Shown here piece by piece: positions 42,600-53,100 of a stretch of DNA of 64,000 nucleotides; within the stretch, counting starts at the first letter, position 1; each line of letters opens with the position of its first letter. A model generated the notes under the pieces. The model ran no database searches, had not been told where the DNA came from, and was given only the letters and a program-made list of their open reading frames with translations. The stretch is taken from the NCBI GenBank assembly GCA_949358305.1, contig OX442318.1, positions 1,970,501-2,034,500 on the forward strand, given 5' to 3'. The translations under genes and the position numbers were made by a program. Source of the stretch: Strigamia acuminata (Eukaryota; Arthropoda; Chilopoda; Geophilomorpha; Linotaeniidae).

Positions 42600-43165
42600 G
42601 TGACCGCTCGGCCACCTGGGTGACCTGCGTCACTGCCACACACCGCCATACGGTCCCAAAGGTCATCCCCTTTGTGGGTGATTGACCTAGCCTGGGGGAG
42701 GAGGGAGTGGAGTGGTGTGGTGAGGAGAGGAGTGAAGAGAGTAGCACTGGACGTGTGTACAGTTGCAGAGAAGGAGAAGGGACAGGACGTGTCCCGGATT
42801 GGACTCTGTACTCCTCACCATTCACCACGTTGATACTCAGTGCTATGGCGGATTCCATAGCGCAGCCTCCATGAGCGGATACGCGGGTCGTAGGTGAGTA
42901 CGACACGAATGTTTAGTCGAACCGACCACGTCACCCATTGGGCTCACACCCAGTGTGTGACGGGTCGGTTGCCGGTGCGGCATGCCTTCATGGCACCCCC
43001 GCAACGGGTGACGGGATTCCCCATACCCCTAGACAACATTAATAAAGGCCAACCAACCAATATTAGGGGAGTTTCTGTTATTTACGTGAGTATGCGTCCC
43101 AAACCAGTGTCTTCAGTTCCTTGATTGCACTGGCGAAGACCATACCAGTCACAAAGCATTAGAAA
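42600..43165 (+). repeat. Interspersed repeat family R1, longest uninterrupted plus copy
   Basis: About 565 bp, from ggtgacctgcgtcactgcc through the purine-rich stretch at 42695-42790, ctcaccattcaccacgttga, ccatgagcggatacgcggg, to cgaagaccataccagtcaca. The frames inside are not conserved between copies, so it is not coding. Confidence 0.6.
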
Positions 43166-43423
43166 AGTGGGTGTAGAAATTGGGTTGTAAGAATAATTAA
43201 AAATGTGGGAAAACCAGGATGTGTAAAATTTAATTTCTTTTGGGTGGAAAACAAAGATAAAAGGGGAGGAGACACAGTAAATAGAACAATTTGACTTAAT
43301 TTTTTTAATATTTGACATTTTTTAATGTTTTCTACTTTTTAACACTAGATGGCATCTGTGTCGCATTAATGGCGGTGTTGATCGAAAGCAATGGTGAAAA
43401 ATAGCGACGAGGTATGAAAGAAA

Positions 43424-43611
43424 TACAGTTGAAACTCTTTATAACGAATCGCGATATAACGAATTATCGATATAACGAATACATAAAAATGGCTGGTTTG
43501 GTTGGCTGGCCATAGAACACCATGTTAAAAAAATTCAATATAACGAATTCTCGTTATAACGAATCGATTTTTCGGGTCCCTTGCGATTCGTTATTAAGAG
43601 TTTCGACTGTA
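43424..43611. mobile_element. Pogo/Tigger-like MITE, intergenic copy
   Basis: Starts tacagttgaaactctttata and ends gagtttcgactgta, with several ataacgaat blocks. Best matched ends among the three copies in the window. Confidence 0.75.
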
Positions 43612-43676
43612 TTAGAAAAAAAAATATTTGATGTTTTAGATTTGATTTATTTCAACTTCAATGAAATGTAAAGTTT

Positions 43677-43862
43677 AGAGACTAGCTTGCCCATACTCTG
43701 TTATGTCAGTGATTGAGTTTTTCATCATCTTTTGAAATAAGTGACAATTTGGTTTTACTTACACTATCTAGAGGAATTTTCTGAAATTTTGAGTTGTTTG
43801 GAACATTTTTCTATTTTTTTTAGACAACGTAACCATGATGGATTGACTAACTGCTCGGGCAT
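43677..43862 (+). repeat. 185-bp direct duplicate, left copy (right copy 47041-47236)
   Basis: Near-identical blocks: catcatcttttgaaataagt, acttacactatcta.aggaat and gactaactgctcg. A pyrimidine-rich tract ending in AG occurs in this copy. Function unknown. Confidence 0.65.
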
Positions 43863-44170
43863 TTTTGTATAAATAGGTCTATTTATTGGATATTTATGGT
43901 TTATTGATGAATTGAGTTTCTGTCCACTGTTCATCATAAACCATCAAGTTTTGAGTGGGTTGAATCGAATCTCACAGAAATGCCAACTCCAGGGCGACTC
44001 TAAATCGGTAAAATACAGTAAATATAATTATTTTCGTTGCACATTTAAATTAGCATTTAACACAAGTAAAATTATTTCCTTGTTTTCATCAAAGGCAAAA
44101 TTCAAACATTCTGAATGATACCATAAGCGGCATACACAAAGCAAAGAAGATGACCTGAGTTGGGTATGCA

Positions 44171-45536
44171 GGCTCTTCAGCGGGCTCCCCAGCGGGCTCC
44201 CCAGCGGGCTCCCCAGCGGGCTCCCCAGCGGGCTCCCCAGCGGGCTCCCCAGCGGGCTCCCCAGCGGGCTCCCCAGCGGTCTCCCCAGCGGTCTCCCCAG
44301 CGGTCTCCCCAGCGGTCTCCCCAGCGGTCTCCCCAGCGGTCTCCCCAGCGGGCTCCCCAGCGGTCTCCCCAGCGGTCTCCCCAGCGGGCTCCCCAGCGGG
44401 CTCCCCAGCGGGCTCCCCAGCGGGCTCCCCAGCGGGCTCCCCAGCGGGCTCCCCAGCGGGCTCCCCAGCGGGCTCCCCAGCGGGCTCCCCAGCGGGCTCC
44501 CCAGCGGGCTCCCCAGCGGGCTCCCCAGCGGGCTCCCCAGCGGGCTCCCCAGCGGGCTCCCCAGCGGGCTCCCCAGCGGGCTCCCCAGCGGGCTCCCCAG
44601 CGGGCTCCCCAGCGGGCTCCCCAGCGGGCTCCCCAGCGGGCTCCCCAGCGGGCTCCCCAGCGGGCTCCCCAGCGGGCTCCCCAGCGGGCTCCCCAGCGGG
44701 CTCCCCAGCGGGCTCCCCAGCGGGCTCCCCAGCGGGCTCCCCAGCGGGCTCCCCAGCGGGCTCCCCAGCGGGCTCCCCAGCGGGCTCCCCAGCGGGCTCC
44801 CCAGCGGGCTCCCCAGCGGGCTCCCCAGCGGGCTCCCCAGCGGGCTCCCCAGCGGGCTCCCCAGCGGGCTCCCCAGCGGGCTCCCCAGCGGGCTCCCCAG
44901 CGGGCTCCCCAGCGGGCTCCCCAGCGGGCTCCCCAGCGGGCTCCCCAGCGGGCTCCCCAGCGGGCTCCCCAGCGGGCTCCCCAGCGGGCTCCCCAGCGGG
45001 CTCCCCAGCGGGCTCCCCAGCGGGCTCCCCAGCGGGCTCCCCAGCGGGCTCCCCAGCGGGCTCCCCAGCGGGCTCCCCAGCGGGCTCCCCAGCGGGCTCC
45101 CCAGCGGGCTCCCCAGCGGGCTCCCCAGCGGGCTCCCCAGCGGGCTCCCCAGCGGGCTCCCCAGCGGGCTCCCCAGCGGGCTCCCCAGCGGGCTCCCCAG
45201 CGGGCTCCCCAGCGGGCTCCCCAGCGGGCTCCCCAGCGGGCTCCCCAGCGGGCTCCCCAGCGGGCTCCCCAGCGGGCTCCCCAGCGGGCTCCCCAGCGGG
45301 CTCCCCAGCGGGCTCCCCAGCGGGCTCCCCAGCGGGCTCCCCAGCGGGCTCCCCAGCGGGCTCCCCAGCGGGCTCCCCAGCGGGCTCCCCAGCGGGCTCC
45401 CCAGCGGGCTCCCCAGCGGGCTCCCCAGCGGGCTCCCCAGCGGGCTCCCCAGCGGGCTCCCCAGCGGGCTCCCCAGCGGGCTCCCCAGCGGGCTCCCCAG
45501 CGGGCTCCCCAGCGGGCTCCCCAGCAGGCTCCCGAA
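44171..45536 (+). repeat. 12-bp minisatellite, about 114 copies
   Basis: Unit gctccccagcgg (variant gtctccccagcg) repeated with almost no change over 1.37 kb. Because 12 is divisible by 3, a 491-codon frame of Gln-Arg-Ala-Pro (Ser in the variant) arises from 44160 to 45635. The variant units are clustered within 44279-44390 only. No promoter, intron context or non-repeat coding sequence supports a real protein. Confidence 0.9.
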
Positions 45537-46393
45537 TGTTTAAGTGTCCACCGCTCGAAAACTAAGAGCGGTAGAGTGTTGTGCCTTTCAGGGTTTGTAG
45601 AAAAGGTCCTCCATATCGTTTGGTTTTTTACATAAAAAAATCCGTGCTCAGGTTGTTGAGATATTGGGGTTTGAAGATTTGGAAATTTAGTACAAGTCTT
45701 TTTTGTGCCATATAGAGGAGTAGAGACTTGTGTTGTTCATGGTTTGTTTAGGAGAAATTCCTCTATATTTTCGTGTAAAAACCATTGAAATCCATGGTAA
45801 AAAAAAAATTGGGATTTGTTCTATCTGTAGTTTGGGCGAATGTGAATGTGGTGCCAACTTCAGCCTGGTGAGAAAAATGCCAAATACTTCTTACCTATTA
45901 TCTTAGAAATCGCTTCGTGACCATTCAGGATGATAGCATAAGCGGGTCGCATCCATCTACAAGAGGCGCAGTCCAGGGCTCCAAACTTGGAGCACTCTTG
46001 AAAATTGGATTAGTTTCGTTTTGTTTATAATTATATTAAATTTGTGACTTGGAATATTGTTATGTAAACATATGTTTACTTTCTTTCTCTGACTGATGCC
46101 AACGTTGTATCAGCTACAAGCTTTTAGAAGGAGTTATCGGCTCAAGAAACTAAAGAAAAATGTTGCAATTTCAATATTCACTATTTAATAATAGCTAATA
46201 TTTGAATGCAGTGTGTGACACAGAGCGTAAATAAAACGAATGTTGAATTTTTTGTAACTTTTTTTTATTCATTTTGTAAAGGTTTTGATGTGGAGGGAGT
46301 TTATTAAATTACGATATTGACTGAATGTAGCCAAGTACACACATTTCCGACTAGTCGCGTTATTTGCTTATTTGTTTTTAGAATTTTCACGAA
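45537..46393. repeat. Intergenic block, duplicated at 56485-56950
   Basis: From about 45967 the sequence gcagtccagggctccaaact, tttgtttataattatatt, ctgatgccaacgttgtatca and gttttgatgtggagggagtt is shared with 56507-56990. It is probably the 5' flank of the small gene at 46394. 45537-45960 shows no feature. Confidence 0.55.
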
Positions 46394-46854
46394 ATGAGAG
46401 TAAACATTGGTTTGAAATATTTTTCCGGTAAGTTTCTTTAGCTTTTATGCGAAAATTCAATACCACGCCACTATCAGCAAATTTATTATTTTCTATATTA
46501 TTTTCTATTTAATTTATTTATTTGGATTCACACTTTTTGAATTCTTTGTTAAATTTAAAAATAATTTGATAATTTTTATTTTTTTCTAAATTTATATATT
46601 TAGGTATAAAATCTGAAAATGCCAATGATGGACAATCACAAAATAACTTCGTCGATTTCGTGTGGAAAATATCGAACCCATCGTCTTTCCTATCCATTGT
46701 TCATTTTGCTCTAACCGCGAGGGAGCCACTGGTTAGGAGCATCGACAGTAGCACGCTTTCGGATGCCCAGATGGACGAGTTCAATGGCGGCGGTTGGGAA
46801 ATTCATCAGGATTTGTATTTATTGATTTGCGACGATTATGAGCTGTTGGTTTAA
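46394..46854 (+). CDS. Small two-exon gene, 94 residues, unknown function
   Basis: Exon 1, 46394-46427, starts ATG and encodes MRVNIGLKYFS plus one base, followed by a strong donor G|GTAAGT. The intron 46428-46603 ends tatatttag. Exon 2, 46604-46854, restores the codon (Gly) and stays open for 83 codons to TAA. The exon-intron borders join in frame without a stop, and a duplicate of exon 1 and its flank is present at 56950-56985. The protein is acidic with a hydrophobic middle (FLSIVHFALT) and has no motif that I know. It lies on the opposite strand to the channel genes. Real but unassigned is my best reading; an lncRNA with a chance ORF is the alternative. Confidence 0.45.
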
Positions 46855-48198
46855 TACGTTTTTCTCGTTTAGGATGTGATCGTAGCGGGCTGGCAATGTG
46901 TTAGGACGGTTTAGTTGTGATTTTTGCCTGCACGAATCAGCTATTGATGCACTGACTTCCCGAGACGGATGATTTCTGGTCTTTGTCAAGTGAGTTAATT
47001 ATCTTAATTTTATCCAATACAATAAATTGATTAACTAAAACATTTAGAGACAAGCTTGACTATACCCTGTTATGTCATAGATTGGGTTTTTCATCATCTT
47101 TTGAAATAAGTGACAATTTGTTTTTACTTACACTATCTAAAGGAATTTTCTGAAATTTTGAGTTTTTTTGCACATTTCTCTATTTTTTTTATACAATGCA
47201 ACCATTATGAATTGCGGCTGACTAACTGCTCGAGCATGGATCCATGGATCACTCACGGTACTGGGATTGGCAGACCCAGGGGGATGCCACTTGGTTACTT
47301 TGCCGTCATTGGTCGAAAAGCATATCGTCATACAGGCATACGGAGCAGCATGTTTCCTTTGCTGGTTTGGCTTTATATTGGGGCAATTGGTGAAGTAATT
47401 GCATACATTCAATTGAGCTTTGAATTCCTCAATGGGTGACCGGGCAGGCGAATATGACTCACTTGCCTCAGGAACTATCTTGCCATATTAGAGAGCTAGA
47501 AGAGATATATAAGGAAATTCACTCTCCGGTTGTGCGTTGGTGTTCCGATTCAATGTCGTACCAATTGGAATTGATATTTGGACTCTACTGCAAACAAAGC
47601 TTGTCAATGTATTCCCTTTACCTGTGACATTTTGATACTTGACCCATCCCAAATTAACTCTACTTTAAGTGCAGCGCTAAAAATGACTAATTTAATTTAA
47701 TTTAAGAACAAACATGACAAGTACAAAACACATACAATACAATTTAAATACAATTTTGGAGCCATAATAGGTAGTTGATAGATTCAATTTTGGTTACTAT
47801 TTCATTTACAAGGTTAGGATAACATGTTTTAACTTACCGAAGTTGCAACACCTTATTGGAATAATCTCTATATTTGTATCTTCAGTTTCTACGATTTATT
47901 TACTTTGCCAATGTGTTGTTTACCCATAATAAACGCAAACGGATTTTGTTAAAACAAATAACTTATTTCAATATTTAAAAATGCTGGACGCTGGTTTGTT
48001 TAAATAAGATTGTATGTAAGCATATAGTGAGCCTAGGCAAACTAAAAGCGTATTTGTTTTTTGCAAGTTGGAGCAATGTCAATGTTTATAAAATTTGTGA
48101 TGTAATTTATTTGCTTGAATAAAGTCAACATGTTAGGAAATTTTCTTTAAAGATTTATCACAGTATTTACTGTATTACGAAACTTTCTAAAATTGAAT
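46855..48198. other. Intergenic stretch with unassigned open frames
   Basis: Contains the right copy of the 185-bp duplicate (47041-47236). 47216-47630 is open on both strands (plus 47110-47439 and 47436-47627; minus 47137-47412), with no motif I recognise and no splice support, so I do not call a gene. 47640-48198 is AT-rich with nothing recognised. Confidence 0.35.
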
Positions 48199-48635
48199 TA
48201 CCGTACTGCCTCATTTAAACGCCCGGGCGTTTAAATTTTTTTTTGGGCTGACTGCCAGGCGGTAATTTGAAACCAGGCGGTTAAATGAGCCAGGCGTTTA
48301 TCCAGAAAAATTGTAAAGAAAAAAAATCCCGAAAACAAAGTACCAAAAAATAATATTTTTTTGAAAGAAAATTGTTATTTATAACTGTGCTAACACGCTA
48401 ACACGGAAACAATGTGATAAACAAACAATGAAGGCAATTTATATACCATACAAAACGTAACGTGTGCGTACGTTATGCAGACGTCATTGCCTATTGCGGG
48501 TTTACCCGGCGCCAATTTGAAACCCGGCGTCAATACGAGGCCGGCGTTAATAGAAGTTTGGACGTACGTCTGCCCGGCGTTAAAACGGGTCCGGCGACTA
48601 AGTGAATTCAGGCGTTTGAATGAGGCAGTACGGTA
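48199..48635. mobile_element. MITE with CCGTACTGCC ends, copy 3
   Basis: Starts taccgtactgcctcattt and ends aatgaggcagtacggta, an almost perfect inverted repeat. Inner cccgggcg and cccggcg repeats as in copies 1 and 2. Confidence 0.75.
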
Positions 48636-49202
48636 TATAATATGGGCACACTGGGCACTTGCAGGGGCGACATTGCAGTTTATTAGTTTAATAAAAATCA
48701 AATGAAAATGTGCTGTAAAATTAAGTTCACATGCATGTGTTGCTGCTTCAGCTTCTAAATTTAAATGTGTTCACTTTAGTGTTAAGTACTGTATAATGTA
48801 AAAATAAAAATATGGGTTCGGCTACAATGAGGACTAGAATTTCTACAACATGTGGACAGTTTAATTTAATGTAAAATACATTTAACATTGCAGTAATGTC
48901 TAAAAATAATACTTGAGATGAAACAACAAGAATTCATTTTATAATTTAGAACACACATGATACTGAATTAAAAGCTAAGATGAAAACTATTTAAAAGTTG
49001 TATTGTGTTATTGATACTCAACTATACTTGTATATGTGTGAGAACCTAGACTTGTGAAGGTGAAACAATTAATGAGTTTACTTCAGGCTGAATAATTTAA
49101 AGGAAGGGTTAGGCAAAGTACGAGTGCAGAGTACAAGAATTCTTATTTGATATTATAACAATGAGGCGATATTATTCGATAATGCATTTAAACTACACAA
49201 GC
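48636..49202. other. 3' flank of paralogue C, no gene
   Basis: Holds the gagatgaaacaacaag block (48915) shared with the other paralogues' 3' flanks. Otherwise AT-rich and empty. Confidence 0.4.
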
Positions 49203-49972
49203 TATACAGGGGGGAAGAAAAGTCTGTTCCCCTCAAATATTTCCTGAGCAATTGCATCTAGGCCAACTTTGATGAAGCGATAATATAGAAAGTTGGGTGA
49301 GAGCAATCCAATGATGTCATCAAATTTGACCTTGAAGGCCATTTTCAAGATCATTCACTTGCTAACTTCTAAACCAATCAGGTTAGAGCAAAATTTCCGT
49401 TTACAAAGTTGTAGAGCACCATAAAATTAGTACTATTCAACTTATTTTAGTCATTTTAAGTTAAATGGTTTTTTTTTAAAAAGGAGAAAATTAGAAAAAA
49501 AATGAGCAAAGTGAAATTTTTTATTCTTGTGATAAAATAATTATTGAGGCATTAAAAAAGGCAGTGGTTTTTCTTGTTTACTTGTGTAATAATGCACATT
49601 TGAATACCTTTATTTAAAGTAATTGAGTATTTTTGTAGTAGAAATTTAAGTTTTGTCACAATGGCTGGCTTTATTTTAGCTGATTTGTCTCCTTTTTAAA
49701 AAGAAAACATTTAACTTAAGATGACTAAGATAAGTTGGGTAGTACTAATTTGATGATGCTCTACAACGTTGTAATTGAAAATTTTGCTCTAACCTGATTG
49801 GTTTAGAAGTTAGCAAGTGAATGACCTTGAAAATGGCTTTCAAGGTCAAATTTGATGCCATCATTGGATTGATCTCACAAAACAAAACTAAATGATCGCT
49901 TCATCAAAGTTGGCCTAGTGCAATTGCTCAGGAAATATTTAAGGGGATCAGACTTTTCTTCCATCCTATATA
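49203..49972. mobile_element. Foldback element, about 770 bp, relative of 10040-11065
   Basis: Begins tatacaggggggaag and ends ccatcctatata. The arms pair over about 250 bp, for example aaaccaatcaggttagagca (49371) with tgctctaacctgattggttt (49785). It shares the atacaggg end and the ttgaccttgaa.g.cat motif with the larger element. Confidence 0.7.
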
Positions 49973-50199
49973 CAGCGATATTAAGAAGATATTGTTTAAT
50001 TTCCACAATATGACGTTGAGAATGTGATTGGATGTCATGCATTAAATGGAGCAGCTGTGTCTTTTTACATGAAAAATTACGGAACACTTTTTTTGTTTCT
50101 TCAAAGTAGTGACATATTTTAGATGCGTCAAAGCTGTGTTTGATTAGTGACAATCATTAAAGTTTGAAAATTTGAGGAGTTGTTTTGTTGGCGTGTGAA

Positions 50200-53100
50200 T
50201 CAAATGAAATATTCAACAAGAGAAAGTATCGAGAGACCGGTCAAAATACCAAAAATTGATCCGATTTGACAGAGTAATTTGACAATGGAAATTACTTTCT
50301 GTTCTTCTATTACCTCCCGGATGTTGCTGTCCATACTGAATCTCGTAATGAAGTTGATTTCGTCTTGAATTATTGAAGGTATGAATATTGTTTCTTCACA
50401 ACGTGCTGTGCAGGAACAGTCCTTTTGGGGATTTGTTTTGAATTGACTTTCCAAATATTGTCTGGTAGTTTTCTTAGCTGTTGTGTGATCCTCGCCATAA
50501 GGCAACGGACTTTTTTCCATAAATGGTAATCTAATAGTATATCAAGATTAGTGTCAGTGCATTTCTATTATTTAAAAATGAATTAAACTTAGCAGTTTGT
50601 AATATTTTAATAAGTTGAAATTATAGTCTTTGATGCTTTGGTCGTATAAAGTAATACAAGCAATCTCGCTCATCCTACAAGATAATCAGAGTTTCAGACA
50701 AAAATTTGTCACGAAATCCTATTTTTGGTCAGATTTTAATAACAGTTAGGGGCCGTCCATAAATTACGTAAGGCAAATTTTTGCGTTTTTAGACCCCCCT
50801 CCCCCCCCTGTAACAAGGTTGTAACAAATCCGCACACCCCCCCCCTCGAAAATTACGTAACAAAACTGACCATTCACTAGGCCTGTGCGATATTGGATTG
50901 TTGCAAATGCGATTGCGATATTGGATTGTTGCGATTAAATTGCGATATATCGCGAATAATCGCGATATAATCGCAATAATCGCAATAATCGCAATTATCG
51001 CAATAATCGCAATAATCGCAATAATCGCAATAATCGCAATAATCGCAATAATTGCAACAACACAACGTTCGTTGTACGCGATTGAAGCGCCGGCGTATTA
51101 CGCGCATTTGGCGGGTTTCAACAATTGAATTAAATTTGTCAATTTATTTGTATTTATTTTTGTTTTGTTTTAGCATGGATAATTCGGGGATGGACCTGTC
51201 AAATGTCGCGGCCATCAATCGACACGACAGTCGTAAGTCCACCGTCACCTGTCAAATGTCAACCGCTGCGGCTGACGGTCGACATTCGACGGCTGTGACA
51301 GTCGACGTCCGACGGACGCGACATTCGACAGCTGACGGTCGAATGTCGACGGCTGATGGCCGCGACATTCGACAGGTGACAGCAGACAGCTGGCGATTAG
51401 TCCATCCCTGAATTAACCATGCTAAAACAAAACAAAACTAAATAAAAATTAATTGACAAATTTAATTCAATTGTTGAATACGCGTATACGCCGGCGCTTC
51501 GATCGCGTACAACGAACGTTGTGTTGTTGCGATATTGCGATTATTGAGATTATGTGCGATTATTTGCGATTATTGCGATTATATCGCGATATGCGATATA
51601 TCGCAAACAACAGCTAGCAACTTAACTAGTTGCGATATTCGCCAAAAAAAAAATCGCAATGCGATTAATCGCAAATTCGCACAGGCCTAGCCCTTATGGT
51701 AAGTGCGCAAAAAAAGGCGCTTGGGTCCAGGTCAGTGGGAAAATGCTTAGGTAGCTATCGTTGTTTATGCACTTTTTGGATTTGAAATCTGTTTATTAGT
51801 TTTGGAGGAGAGAGAGGTCGGACAGACAGACAGACAGACTTCTGATGATTAATACATAAATGTTGAATTAATAGAAACTCACTTGCATTGGACTGACTGC
51901 TGGTCAAGCTTCATTTTAAAACATTTCTGTTCACATTCGGTAGCATGTTCATTTGTTTGACAGGGACTTTTGGGAGTGTTTACGCGAATAAGCTGAAAAT
52001 ACTAAGTTAGCAAATAACACTGATTTTACCGTGTGCAAAACTTCTACCGTTAGACGCGACAGATCGATTTTAAAGCCTCCACAGCGTGCACATAAAAGTA
52101 AAATGTGTTTTGGGTGAAAAAGTTGATTTTGCGGCAGAATGAAGACCTGCAATGAGTAAAAAAATAATAATAATAAACATCTGAATGAAATGTGAATTCA
52201 GAAGACATCTGCTTACTGGATGAAATTCATTGCATTTTCGAGTAAACTTTCCAGTGAAATTAATGAAACTGTTATTCTTTGGAAAAAATGACTCTTCAAC
52301 TGTAAAAATTTATCAGTGAAAGAACATATTTGATTTTTGGTAATGATTTATACCTTTCTTAATCATGGTGCACATTCCAAATGGAGTGGTCAAGTATGAT
52401 ATGTTTACAAATTTTGAGTCTGCATTTTCATACTGGAAAGGAAATCGTTTGTAAAAGCAATTTCCAAGCCCAGCTTAAATTGTGTTTAACAAGGTTGAAT
52501 GGGGATATTAAGGAATAGGATGATGTCGTAGATCACGTAATTAGATTATTTATATAAGTTGTGTGGGATTTTAAATTTTCAATTGCTTACTTCGGTCAAC
52601 TTGTCTAATCCGCCTGCCACCTACTGTTTGTAGTATCCTTTAAAATCTCTAGAGTCCTTCCATAATTTCAGTGAATTGTTAACGTATGGAGATTCAGGGT
52701 GGAGTAAGTCAAAGAGTTGATAATTAGAGCAATCTGTATCAAGTTCTTTTGCTAACATCTGCTTACAGGAATTTATTTTACGAGTATCGAAACAATTGAC
52801 AATAAGTGGAAACTGAATATTGTCATCTCTCACGAGACTAACAGTTTTGACGAGTCGAAAATCAAAATATGTAGCAATTTGATTGTAAACATTGTAAAAC
52901 GACGTGAGGATCAGAATTAGGAAAACTGGGTTTTTCAGTTTCTGATGCACGGAGAATTTTTTTTGCATTTCCAGATTTTTTTCAAGAATTGTTTCAACTT
53001 TGTGTTTCAATTTGAAATTTGCCTTTGTCATTTTTCTGAACTTCATACAGGGCATTTTGTAGCTGTTAAAAAATATTTGGATGATTGTTAAGCAAGACAT

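Noticed and set aside
44160-45635. 491-codon ORF of Gln-Arg-Ala-Pro repeats as a protein gene
   Set aside because: It follows from a 12-bp repeat. The unique ends are only a few codons long, and no other coding evidence exists.
47137-47639. Open frames on both strands as a gene
   Set aside because: No recognisable domain, no splice support and no duplicate to show constraint; noted only as unassigned.
50945-51055. CRISPR-like array
   Set aside because: A 9-bp microsatellite without spacers in eukaryotic sequence; no CRISPR array is present anywhere in the window.
50898-51411. Open frames of repeated Ile-Ala-Ile and others
   Set aside because: They lie wholly in the foldback element and come from its microsatellite arms and repeated loop.
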